A DNA stretch of 64,000 bases from Sthenelais limicola (Eukaryota; Annelida; Polychaeta; Phyllodocida; Sigalionidae): assembly GCA_942159475.1 (NCBI GenBank), contig OW804094.1, positions 9,803,555 to 9,867,554 on the forward strand, given 5' to 3'. The notes below the pieces were generated by a model. It made no database searches, was not told where the DNA came from, and saw only the letters and a program-made list of their open reading frames with translations. Below, piece by piece: positions 10,777 through 20,125 of the stretch (position 1 is the first letter of the stretch; each line of letters begins with the position of its first letter). A program made the translations under genes and the position numbers.

Positions 10777-12110
10777 GATCCCAGTTGGACAATGGTGAGG
10801 TAGACGAACCGTTGATGAGTTCCACACCCAAAAAAGGAACCACAAACAGGAGTAGGACCCAAAACTTTGGTAGGTACATTTTAAAGTATAAATGTGTTTG
10901 CAACCAACAAGATTATATTAACACAATATAATCTTGTTGAAGCAACTAAGTAAGTACTGTGACATTTTGTGATTGCGCAGTAATATATCATAGGGTAGAT
11001 GGTCCTCGCGGACCCATCGATATGCTATTGATAGCGCTATGCTAGTGAGTTCAAATGTGTTCAAATGGGTGGGGCCTATAGGATGAGGCTCTATGACGTC
11101 ACTGTTTGGACTGGACTATTTGAGATCTAACATTGACACCTCAGACTCTTCGTCTACCTACAAAGAATACCCAGTTTACGTGAGAAGTACCGTGAGAAAT
11201 ATATTTTGAGATTGATCATTAATATATTATCATTTTATTTCTACAGGTGATGATGTGTTGCAAAACCTCCAGCAAGTGCAGCATCAGGAGGCTATGTTCC
11301 GGCAGGCTGCCGCGCTGAAAGATCATTACAAAGGGATGCTTGATGAACGCGATAATCTACTCGCCGACCTGCATAAGGCAATGAACGAGTTGCACACCAA
11401 ATTGTCGGCGGTCGGAAAGGAACGAGATGATCTGCGTGATCAAATGGAACAAGAGTATAATGGCAAGCTGGACCTCCATGACGGAGATGACAAACGATTT
11501 ACGTGAGGCAGAAAAAGAAAAAGAGAACATGCAGCAGAAACTGGCGAAGCAATATGAGGCCAAATGTAGAGAGAAATGTAAGAACCATCAGGCAAAGATT
11601 CTGGCCAATGCTGACAAGCACATCACGTCGAGTGTCAAATCCAAATTTGACAAAATTCTGCGCCGCAAGGACGACAGCTTTGCAAAAGAGCGCCAGGCCT
11701 ATGAACAGAGGCTCAATGAACTGGAGGCTCAACGAGATGCGCTGCAGGAAGAGCTGAATGTATCCAAACAGAACAACGCTAGCGCAATGCAGGAGGAGAT
11801 AAGGGACATCTGTCGGTCCATGAGGGACTAATTGGCAAATGTTACTCATCATCTGGCCGATCAACAGGATCGGATAGATGGTCGGACAATGGCAGAGCAA
11901 ATAGAAAGGGACGCGAATCATGACGCTTCCGGTAGTGAGCAAGATGTCAGCATCATAGAAAACAGCGATGTGGAACGAGTTCCCATCTATAATGCTGACA
12001 ATGAACTGAACCCTGTTACCCCATGTAAGCACAAAAAAAGACCTTACAGGAGGTCAGGAAAGAAAGGGAACCAAGGACAGGTCGATAAAGAGAATCGGAG
12101 TCGGATGTGA
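10777..12110 (+). CDS. Gene P, 3' exons: long coiled coil (frame broken)
   Basis: Exon 10777-10869 (GSQLDNGEVDEPLMSSTPKK) is phase 1 at both ends and joins the exon starting at 11247. That exon encodes a heptad-rich helix: LQNLQQVQHQEAMFRQAA, MLDERDNLLADLHKAMNEL, KERDDLRDQMEQEYNG. The frame closes at about 11505, but the coiled coil continues in another frame from 11427 to 11831 (NDLREAEKEKENMQQKLAKQ, SFAKERQAYEQRLNELEAQR, LQEELNVSKQNN). Comparison with the second copy at 12190 suggests about 8 nt were lost near 11480. After TAA at 11829-11831 the same frame stays open to 12110 (VTHHLADQQDRIDGRTMAEQ), ending in a basic tail (KHKKRPYRRSGKKG). The ancestral product was probably a nuclear coiled-coil protein, and this copy looks inactivated. 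Confidence 0.5.
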
Positions 12111-12119
12111 TGAGTGCAA

Positions 12120-12410
12120 AGCAGATGAAATTTACCAAGAAACAACAAAGACAGGAAGATGTCACACAAAGCTTGACTTACATTAGGCCATGACTGATAT
12201 GACAACCAATTTATGTGAGGCCGTAGAGGAAAAAGAGCACATGCGGCAGGAACTGGAGAAGGAATACGAGGCCAAATGTAGAGAAAAATGTAAAATTAAT
12301 CAGCAAAAGATTCTAGCCGATTAGATAAGCATATTACATCTGGTGTAAAAGCCAAATTTGACAAGATCCTGCGACGGATGCTCCCATGTCAACTGCGCTG
12401 GTTGAACGAG
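12120..12410 (+). pseudogene. Decayed tandem copy of the gene P coiled-coil module
   Basis: 12170-12380 repeats 11465-11665. It encodes AMTDMTTNLCEAVEEKEHMR, QELEKEYEAKCREKCKINQQ and KAKFDKILRRM, compared with the upstream module's EAKCREKCKNHQAKILAN. It contains in-frame stops and a deletion after ILAD. It lies directly after the upstream module's stop codon, so the module was duplicated in tandem and the second copy decayed. Confidence 0.7.
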
Positions 12411-12450
12411 GCAGCATACATATTCATCACTCTACTCTCCGCTTCCCAAC

Positions 12451-12614
12451 AGGTACTGCAAAGATAGACAGACAGACAGGCTGCCCGCCACCAAGCTTGA
12501 CTCCTTCCAGCAGTGTTTACCACACCGCAGCAGCCGCCGACCAAGGTTAATATTGATTGTTATTAGTTAGTACTATTGATGCATGTTAATTATAGGCTCT
12601 CATATTCAAATGCA
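12451..12614 (+). repeat. Exon block duplicated at 22794-22946
   Basis: The segment starting GTACTGCAAAGAT and running through the splice-like site CCGACCAAG|GTTAAT into the following intron (GATGCATGTTAATTATAGGC) recurs at 22794-22946. In both copies an AG precedes GTACTGC. The copies differ by small indels (for example GACA repeats), so they cannot both be in frame. It is an exon-plus-intron block of an unidentified gene. Confidence 0.7.
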
Positions 12615-12929
12615 ATTGGTCAATTCTTCAGGTTTGATCAATGTAGCATTAACTTTCCCAATTTCTTCTATATTATCAGAAATATGTGTAGTTTTTATAC
12701 GAAAAATAATAAATCAATTGAAGTAATTAAAAAAAATAAAAGAATTTTCAGTCAAATGTCAACCAAGTGGTGGAATTGTATATGTATTATGTATATCCAT
12801 ATCTTAGCAAATGAACATTTAATTTTAAACATGTATGCATAAGTTGGACCTTTATTCAAGGTAATAAGCAAAGTATCTCTATTTATGTTGCCAAAACGCA
12901 CATCTAGATTACAGAGAAAAGAATGAAAT

Positions 12930-13330
12930 AAGTGTATACCAATGGTGTCCTTGAATTTCAAACCTTGAATATTTGTTCTTGCACATTATTTGCAGGTCTA
13001 CTGACAGTTCAGTCCCTCCTCGCCTTCAAAAGGTCAAAGAGAGAGTCAAAGATGCTGGCCGTCTCTGGGCCAGGAAGCCCAGCGCTTAATTACTTTTCAA
13101 AGTTGCACTCAGGTATATAGTTCATTAAACTGTTATGTCAATTAAACAAACAATCCAGAAAAGGTGTTAGTTTTGAATGCATGAAGTCTATAATAGGGCT
13201 AGGCAAAAATGTCTTGCGCCTCCAAATAGCCTGATACTATGGCTTCCCATACATATTTTTCCTATATTTTATTATGCATATGGTAATCTTTTACAGCAGC
13301 TCAAAGAAGCATTTGGAACAAACACTTTTA
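12930..13330 (+). repeat. Duplicated exon block (deletion derivative)
   Basis: Contains the exon beginning after TTTGCAG at 12993 (GLLTVQSLLAFKRSKRESK). It then jumps to a segment equivalent to 14371-14403, so about 120 bp present in the 14.1-kb copy are missing. The downstream 13140-13330 matches 19460-19630. It is one of three related plus-strand blocks (others at 14100-14830 and 19150-20125). Confidence 0.75.
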
Positions 13331-14099
13331 GTACAGTAATCCATTTGATCACTCACAGTAGTAAAACAAATGAAAAATAAAATAGTTCTGCCATCTAAAA
13401 CCCAGAGCCTATCTAACTACAACCTATCTAAGAAAACAAATAAACTTTGGAAAATAATGATTTGGGGTCATCTGGTGGGATTTGACCACATATATGTTAC
13501 TTCTTAAAATCTTTTCATTCATAATATGATTATATTTGTATCCAGTTGGAGCCAATGGAAACTCAAATGAGAGTAACAGTGATGACAACGGTGAGAATAC
13601 ATAACTAAGGCCACATGAATATGAAGCCGGATAGGTCCAGTAATATATTAGGGGAATTATTTGAATTAGTTGCTTGCCCATATTCATATTAATATTTCTT
13701 TACCTAGTATGAATCTTACCTAATGTTTAACTATGAAAATGAATTATTACTGCTGTTATTGGAGTCCAAACTTTAGACTATTATCAGTCACAACATTTTA
13801 CTAATGCTTTGCCTAATTAAGACAAAATCCTACCTTTTTTAGATGCTTTTGCTGCCTACTTGTTGATATGCTATAAAAATTTTGTTTCTCAATCTAGTTG
13901 GAAGTTGTCTGACGTGCATGTTATTTTATATTTTACTCCAAGAATAAGTTCTTAAAAAGAATTACTGCTAATGGTGAAACAATGTTTTATCAATGTGCAT
14001 GCCTGCAACTTTACCGAAATATTATGAGTGGCAAGCACTGAATAAAAGGTATTTTCCCAATAGGAGCCTTGTTTGTCTGACGCCAAACACAAGAGAAAA
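13331..14099. other. No gene recognised
   Basis: AT-rich sequence without convincing exons. A possible small exon at 13546-13590 (VGANGNSNESNSDDN) lies between an AG and GGTGAG but has no further support. Confidence 0.4.
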
Positions 14100-14830
14100 G
14101 ACTATAATAAGTGTATACCAATGGCATGCTCGAATCTCAAAGCTTGAATATTTGTTCTTGCACATTATTTGCAGGTCTACTGACAGTTCAGTCCCTCCTC
14201 GCCTTCAAAAGGTCGAAGAGAGATTCAAAGAAGCTGGCCGTCTCTGGGGAGCTGCTGCACCAGTGGCTCGTGCCTCCCCTGTCGATGCTCTTACTAGCAA
14301 CTCAAGATCTCCTGCGCAATTCTGCCTGAATTGAGGCAAATTATGTCCCTGGTGCAGAGAGAGGCATCAGGAAGCCCAGCGCTTAATTACTTTTCCAAGT
14401 TGCACTCATGCAGGTGAGTGAGTGAGATTGGTTGCTTTACGCCCTTATCAACACTTTGAAGTGTTATATCAAGGGCGGTAGAGCTGAGAGGGAGGCAGTT
14501 TATGATCATACCCAGGAAATAGAGATAGAGAAGAAGGGAGAGAGACAGAGAAAAGAGACAGAAAGGCACTTTAAGGTCTTACCCAGGACCAGGCACTTTA
14601 AGGTCTTACCCAGGACCAGGCACTTTAAGGTCTTACCCAGGACCTAGCACTCATGCAGGTATATAGTTTATTTAACTTTTATGTCAATCAAATGTATTTG
14701 TTAGTATTTTACTACATTGGCATAGATGGTCATAATTATTCATTTGAGAGCAATTATTTTGGTTATTATTATGGTTTATGAAAAAGGTATGCAACACCAT
14801 GTTGAAGCGGGCCATGGCATGTCATTATGA
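14100..14830 (+). pseudogene. Duplicated exon block with SINE insertion
   Basis: Exon after TTTGCAG at 14174 encodes LLTVQSLLAFKRSKRDSKKL then AVSGELLHQWLVPPLSM, matching the minus-strand exon at 48265-48467 (AVSGEMFHQWASPPQSM). The frame then closes. The downstream part (GAGGCAAATTATGTCCCTGG) corresponds to the ELKxIMSLGQ segment of the 19.2-kb copy in another frame. A SINE sits at 14414-14646. The flank after the SINE matches 19967-20125. The block is a frame-broken paralogue fragment. Confidence 0.6.
14414..14646 (+). mobile_element. SINE copy 1 (hairpin-headed, no poly-A)
   Basis: Begins with GTGAGTGAGTGAGATTGG and contains the imperfect hairpin CGCCCTTATCAACACTT / AAGTGTTATATCAAGGGCG. 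A GA-rich stretch follows, ending in AGGTCTTACCCAGGACC. A 27-bp tail unit (GGCACTTTAAGGTCTTACCC...) is repeated three times. Direct repeats GCACTCATGCAG flank it at 14402-14413 and 14647-14658. Confidence 0.85.
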
Positions 14831-15440
14831 AGGTGATGCAATACTGCTGGCTAAGACTGCCAAGATAGTAAATTTTCTTCTGGTTGCCAAGAAGAGTCAG
14901 CGCCATCTACCCTTAAGACCTAGTATCTATGCCCTTGAATTGTGCTGACCTTAAAGACCAGTATTCCACTGACTCTCAGCAAACCTTACCATCTCTCAAG
15001 ACCATTCTCTTTAACTTCAAGAAGCAAGAATCATCTTTGGCCAGGTCTTGGCATTCTCTAGATAGGGAACCACCATTGCCACTTTACATTGGAATGAAGA
15101 TGTACCAATGACCACATCGTCATACCATGAAATCATTCTACAACTTCTACCTCTGCCCAGCCTCTCCAGCACCAGTTAAGAAAGTATGCCCGGTAAAACC
15201 CGCTACTCTGATCATAGTGTGACAACAGCAATAATGAAATGAAGGAGTTAGGCATGCAGCCATGTTTTTCACCACTGTCAACCCTTACACACCAGCCCTA
15301 AGAAAATCAGAAAACAAATGCTACTTAAATTTTTACTTTTTATATGTTGAATGCTAAATTTGATTTATATTTATTACTAGCATTATATTTAGTCCTACAT
15401 CATTTTATTGATTATTCTAAAATGGTATGTAGCATTTATT
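14831..15440. other. No gene recognised
   Basis: No coherent exon or repeat was identified. Only short frames occur, including a 60-codon frame at 14929 with no family signature. Confidence 0.4.
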
Positions 15441-15455
15441 CTTAAATATTCTTTG

Positions 15456-15629
15456 TCAGATTGGACACTGGAGTCACACTCCCCCGTTCAATAAACGTGC
15501 ACCACTTGAAACCAATCAGCGCCGTGAATAGAAGATTCCTAGACAGGGTGGTCAGCCCCGAGGAATTGGAAAACATTAACAAAAGGCATGTGAAGGAGGG
15601 GCTGGAAGAGATCCCTAGATTGCAATAAG
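15456..15629 (+). CDS. Unassigned ORF fragment
   Basis: An open frame reads RLDTGVTLPRSINVHHLKP, RRFLDRVVSPEELENINKRH and EGLEEIPRLQ before a TAA. Composition and charge pattern look protein-like (amphipathic, with a SPEELENINKR helix). There is no start codon in frame, so it is an exon or the 3' end of a decayed element. The LDTG motif alone is too weak to call a protease. A zinc-finger ORF follows at 16065. Confidence 0.35.
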
Positions 15630-16064
15630 AATTCAAGCAGGACTCGAATAACTCGCCCATAGTCGCACAGCACTTTCCAAACTAAGCTCAACTACAACAA
15701 TATTGGCCCACACTTTATACAATAGGAAGAATAACTGATGCGCTGGGGGTCACAGCCACATACGGCCACAACTAGCGGCCCATAAAAAGGAGGAGCAAAC
15801 ACAGGGGCCCGACCAAAAACTGATAATTAAATCAATAGAAGTTATCTAGTAATGAAAACATTACAAGAGAAATATAGATACAAGAGAAATACAGATACTA
15901 GTTAAGGGAAGCCCACCGCAAGGGGCAAGCCAGCAGGGACAGACAGGTAGGTCTATTTATAGCTTGAAAGCAACTGGCCTCGTTGATACAGCACAATAGA
16001 GACTGAGGCACTCAGTCAGTTAATCCACGGAAGCAAACAAGACAGGTAGCAATATACATAGCGC

Positions 16065-16715
16065 ATGACCACCATGTCAGCTTTTCAAATACTAGTGCAA
16101 GTGGCATGCCAACAGAGAGAAATACTCCTAAGACAAGAAGCAGTAGGAGTGCAATTGTGCACTAACAGAATTGAGAGAGAACAACAGGAGTCAGAAATGG
16201 TACAGGGAGAGAAGGAAAACGCGTCCAAAAACACCAACCGGATAAGGAAATGTACCAGGCCAAAACCCGCCGCAAGAAAGATTGGCAGACCAAGGATCAG
16301 GGGGCAAGACGGAGAAAAAGGAAATGCAAAGTTCGTGTGAGTGAGTGAGATCAACACTTATCAACACTTTGAAGTGTTATATCAAGGGCGGGAGAGCTGA
16401 AAGGGAGGCAGTTTATGATCATACCCAGGAAATAGAGATAGAGAAGGGAGAGAGAGACAGAGAAAAGAGACAGAAAGGCACTTTAAGGTCTTACCCAGGA
16501 CCACAAAGTTCGTGTGTGAGGTCTGCCTAGTGGCCAACAGATCAAACTCCAATCTATCCAGGCACAGACGATTCAACCATAAAGGGACAGTCATCACCCA
16601 ATGCCCCCACTGTTTCAGAAAATACGCCCGTCCGGACTATTTAACTGGGCATCTAAAAAGGGTGCACGGCATCAAGACCACCCCTAAGCAGGCGGAGAGG
16701 ATGATGAGTGAATAG
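16065..16715 (+). pseudogene. Two-C2H2-zinc-finger ORF split by a SINE
   Basis: An intronless frame starts at ATG 16065: a Gln/Glu-rich helix (REILLRQEAVGVQLC, NRIEREQQESEMVQGEKEN), then a basic stretch with KIGRPRIRG like an AT-hook. It is interrupted at 16340 by SINE copy 2. After the SINE the frame resumes with two C2H2 fingers, CEVC...H...H (SNLSRHRRFNH) and CPHC...H...H (YLTGHLKRVH), and a stop at 16713-16715. Removing the SINE and one copy of the 13-bp target duplication gives one continuous frame of about 157 residues, with the junction falling inside the first Cys codon of finger 1. The predicted ancestral role is nucleic-acid binding. Whether it was a host gene or an ORF of a mobile element is unknown. 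Confidence 0.75.
16340..16503 (+). mobile_element. SINE copy 2 with 13-bp target duplication
   Basis: Same consensus as copy 1. Direct repeats CAAAGTTCGTGTG flank it at 16327-16339 and 16504-16516. The insertion is inside the zinc-finger ORF. Confidence 0.9.
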
Positions 16716-17330
16716 AAAACCACAGACCCATAATGGTAAGCACATCGTTGTAAATCTGTTTTCAGAAACAAAAAAAAAAAGTTAACTGTCGCCCATGGCG
16801 GGATGACAAGCATGCTTATGCCCTGCTAGTTGTCGTCGTCCCATTAGGACGTGCGGGGACCAACCCCGTGCCATAGTGTAGTTTTGACGAAGTCTTAACT
16901 AGTGAATTACTTAAGTTTCTAAGGAATATGACATTTTAACATCTCTCTAGTGAGTAAACATGGTATTAAAGAACCTTATTCTCCCAGACGACTACTTAAC
17001 GATAACTTGTAAACAAACAAAGTTCTTGGGCACTGCCACAGTGAGGACGATATCCTGGACATTTAACTGCTGACCAGTACCTTGCTGGTAAAGATAACCG
17101 ACCGTGGGTATGTGCTATTACATTATATACTGTAGTAAAACAAGCATTTTCGAGGTTAAAATTGAAATCCTACAGCCAGACTATGAGCTCTGGCGTCCCA
17201 TGGGGAGGCCCAGGCGTTACGTAACCTTACGTAACCCAGTGATCGGTATATTATTTTATTGATTAGTATAAAATGGTATGTAGCATTTACTTCTATATAT
17301 TATTTGTCACAGTGATGGGTATATCATTCC

Positions 17331-17816
17331 TACAGGATGTGATAATTCGCAACCAAGGAAAAAGGGAGATGGAAAACCTCCTGCAAATGCAAAACACATT
17401 CATCGGGCAGCCCATGTCCCGAGATTTTGAAAAAGAAATGAGTGGTCTAAAAACTCAACTCACAGACGCAGTGAAATTAAAAGGGGAAGCAGAGCAGGCA
17501 CTGAAAATCGCTAAGGAAGAAATCACTATGATTCAATTGGACAAACAACGAACAAGAGACCGTAATCAGAGTACTTTACCATGGCCTTTTAGATCAGAGG
17601 GAAAGATTAGTGACTGATCTGAGCAGTGAGATGGATTATGCTGAAGGACAAACTCTGAAGCTTTCTGAATATCTTAAAGTTGTTGATTACCAGAACCTCA
17701 CCTTTAGTGCAAGAGTAGTTACCGTCATTGATAAGACACATGTAGTAGACCTAGCTTACCAAGATAATCCTCACAATTGGAAGAAACTAATGAACCATTT
17801 GAAACATGCACTATGA
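17331..17816 (+). CDS. Unassigned coiled-coil exon(s)
   Basis: From an AG near 17334 the frame reads DVIIRNQGKREMENLLQMQN, then a charged helix (EKEMSGLKTQLTDAVKLKGE, AEQALKIAKEEITMIQLDKQ). It closes at about 17616, but a second frame carries on immediately (DLSSEMDYAEGQTLKLSEYL, KVVDYQNLTFSARVVTVIDK) and ends with TGA at about 17816. A one-base shift near 17590 would join them. This looks like the 3' end of a protein-coding unit, either a decayed gene or one with a sequence error. I do not recognise the family. Confidence 0.45.
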
Positions 17817-17899
17817 GTTCCTACAGTTATCGTTGTAATTTGTTTGTTTTGATTTTTGGGATGTTTGCATGAAGGATTATGATGCTATACTACCATATA

Positions 17900-17965
17900 T
17901 AATTCAATTCAATTCAAAAATTCTTTATTGTAAGATCTTATTTACAACTGGTAGTACAATTCTGA
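17900..17965 (-). mobile_element. LINE 3' end, (AATTG)n-tailed
   Basis: ATTCAATTCAATTCAAAAAT followed by TTCTTTATTG is, on the minus strand, a 3' terminus of the form CAATAAAGAATTTTTGAATTG with a repeated AATTG tail. A similar plus-strand end, AAAAGAATCCTTGAATTGAA, occurs at 24319-24340. Confidence 0.5.
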
Positions 17966-18165
17966 CACTGAGACATGCCAGGTCTTCCGTTGTCTGCCGA
18001 CGTTCGTCTCTTTGAAAAGAAATACAAAAGTAGTAATCCCTGTACAGGTCTTAATAGCAATAAATCGCGTTAACATTGGATGAGGTGAGTAAGTACAAAT
18101 GAGAAGATAGGTGAGGGTACTAGCTTAAAGTCGATATTACTTACAAAGTTCATATTATCTCATGT

Positions 18166-18346
18166 GAGTGAGCGAGATTGGTTGCTTTACGCCCTCATCA
18201 ACACATTTAATATGGTTATATCAAGGGCGGGGAGCTGAGAGGGAGGCAGTTTATGATCATACCCAGGAAATAGAGATAGAGAAGAAGGAAGAGAGAAAGA
18301 CAAGAGAAAAAGAGACAGAAAGACACTTTATGGTAATACCCAAGAC
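18166..18346 (+). mobile_element. SINE copy 3 with 15-bp target duplication
   Basis: Divergent copy of the same SINE. Flanks are CATATTATCTCATGT at 18151-18165 and CATATTATTTCATGT at 18347-18361, with one mismatch. Confidence 0.85.
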
Positions 18347-18448
18347 CATATTATTTCATGTAATTAACAACAATATATTGGCCGCTATATAACAACATAA
18401 AGAAGGTTATTAGGTAAAGATAACAAGTGTAAACAAAATGTTTTTAGG

Positions 18449-18928
18449 CAGGAGCAGTAATACCGGATTGCCAAAATCAATGGAGGCAATAGCAATGCAG
18501 GCTGTTCCTGTGGACACCATCAAGATTGACCAATTCCCTGGTGATTCGATCCCAGAAAAAAAGCTGAATATTGAAAAGTCAATGTATGTTATATTTGTAC
18601 ATTCGAAACAACCATATTGCAGTACGATCTAATATGTATTGCAGTAATATCTAATATATAGGCATGAACAACATGTGGATAGATATCTATATGTGAGAAC
18701 ACTTGTGATAAATCTGTTGAGAAAATGAGATAGAAACTGGCCACCGCATAACAGACCAGCATTTAAACCCAGACTTGTTTCAAGGTGAGAATTTCCAGGG
18801 CACGCTCCTAGCAGAAATTAAAAACATCAACTTTCTCTTGGCAGGTCGCTGGGATTCCTGGGGCCTTTTGAGAGGTCGCTGGTGTCCGGTGGCTCCCCGA
18901 CAGAGGGTAAGACCGTGAACAGCACACA
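18449..18928 (+). pseudogene. Exons paralogous to the minus-strand gene at 47.2-48.5 kb
   Basis: Exon from about 18449 to 18579 encodes GLPKSMEAIAMQAVPVDTIK and PEKKLNIEKSM before donor GTATGTTATATTTGTA. It matches the exon 47755-47884 on the minus strand (LAKSMQTIAMQAVPADTLNI), including the start of the intron. A second candidate exon at 18846-18930 reads SLGFLGPFERSLVSGGSPTE. It belongs with the duplicated blocks on either side (14.1 and 19.2 kb) and represents a rearranged paralogue. Confidence 0.6.
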
Positions 18929-19154
18929 ATGTAAGTCTTTTTTAAGTTTATACATTATCTGACGCCCTTAGCAGGAGAGGAAAAGGGCTTGAGTATATCC
19001 AAATAGCAGAAGAAATAATAAAGTCCCAAAATTTCAGAGATTGAGGTACACAAATCAGCATTTAATTACGATAATTTTTCATAGGTGATGACACATCCCT
19101 GGCCTTCTTAATACAGAGGGCAACAGCACGCCAGGACATGGTGGTTAACTGTTC

Positions 19155-20125
19155 ATGGAATTCTGCCTGAGATACGGCCTAACTTACAGATATTTGCGCA
19201 GGTTTACTGACAGTACACTCACTCCTTGCATTCAAGAGGTCAAAGAGGCAGTCCACAAAGCTGGACGTCTCTGGGGAGCTGCTGCACAAGTGGCTCGTGC
19301 CTCGTGCCTCACCGCCATTCAAGATATCCTGCGTCTGGGACACTCCAGCCAAGCTCTGCCTGAATTGAAGCGAATAATGTCCCTGGGGCAGAGAGAGGAA
19401 CCCTAGCCCTAAACTATTTTTCTAAGTTGTACCCAGGTAAATAGTTTATTAAACTTATGTCAATTAAACAAACAATACAGAAAAGGTGTTAGTTCCGAAT
19501 GCATGAAGCCTATAATAGGGCTAGGCAAATATTTATTGCCCCTCCAAATAGCCTGATAGTATGGCTTCCCATACATATTTTTCCTATATCTTATTATGCA
19601 TATGGTAATCTTTTACAGCAGCTCAAAGAAGTGAGTGAGTGAGATTGGTGGCTTTACGCCTTTATTAACACTTTGAAGTGTTATATCAAGGGCGGGAGAG
19701 CTGAGAGGGAGGCAGTTTATGATCATACCCAGGAAAAAAGAGATAAAGAAGGGAGAGAGAGACAGAGAAAAGAGACAGAAAGGCACTTTAAGGTCTCACC
19801 TAGGACCAGGCACTTTAAGGTCTTACCCAGGACCGAGATCTAAATCTATCTGTCCAATGCTAGGACAAGAATTGGACGATGTAACAAGAACTAGGAAATG
19901 GACTTGTAAATTGAGGCAAATTATGTCCCTGGTGAGAGGAAACTACTTTTCGAAGTTGCACTTAGGTATATAGTTTATTAAACTTTCATGTAAATTAAAT
20001 GAATATGCATTTGTTAGCATTTTACTACGTTGGCATAGACCAATGGTCATAACTATTTATTTGAAAGCAATTATTTTGGTTATTATTATGGTTTTTGAAA
20101 AAGGTATGCAACACCATGTTGAATA
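19155..20125 (+). pseudogene. Third duplicated exon block, SINE-interrupted
   Basis: Exon after GCGCAG at 19202 encodes LLTVHSLLAFKRSKRQSTKL and SGELLHKWLVPRAS. The following segment AIQDILRLGHSSQALPELKR continues in another frame and matches ALQEAMRLGNSSQLLPELKD of the minus-strand gene. A frameshift at about 19310 (a GTGCCTC repeat) therefore separates them. 19460-19630 equals 13140-13330. SINE copy 4 lies at 19631-19834. 19915-20125 equals the end of the 14.1-kb block. Confidence 0.6.
19631..19834 (+). mobile_element. SINE copy 4
   Basis: Same consensus, with two copies of the 27-bp tail unit. No matching direct repeat was found downstream, so one flank was probably lost. Confidence 0.8.

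Noticed and set aside
14404..14440. GTGAGTGAGTGAG at SINE heads as splice donors
   Set aside because: The string is part of the SINE consensus and recurs at every copy, including non-genic sites.
15461..15475. LDTG as a retroviral-type aspartic protease motif
   Set aside because: A single short motif without the flanking hydrophobic strands or the second conserved GR(D/N) region.
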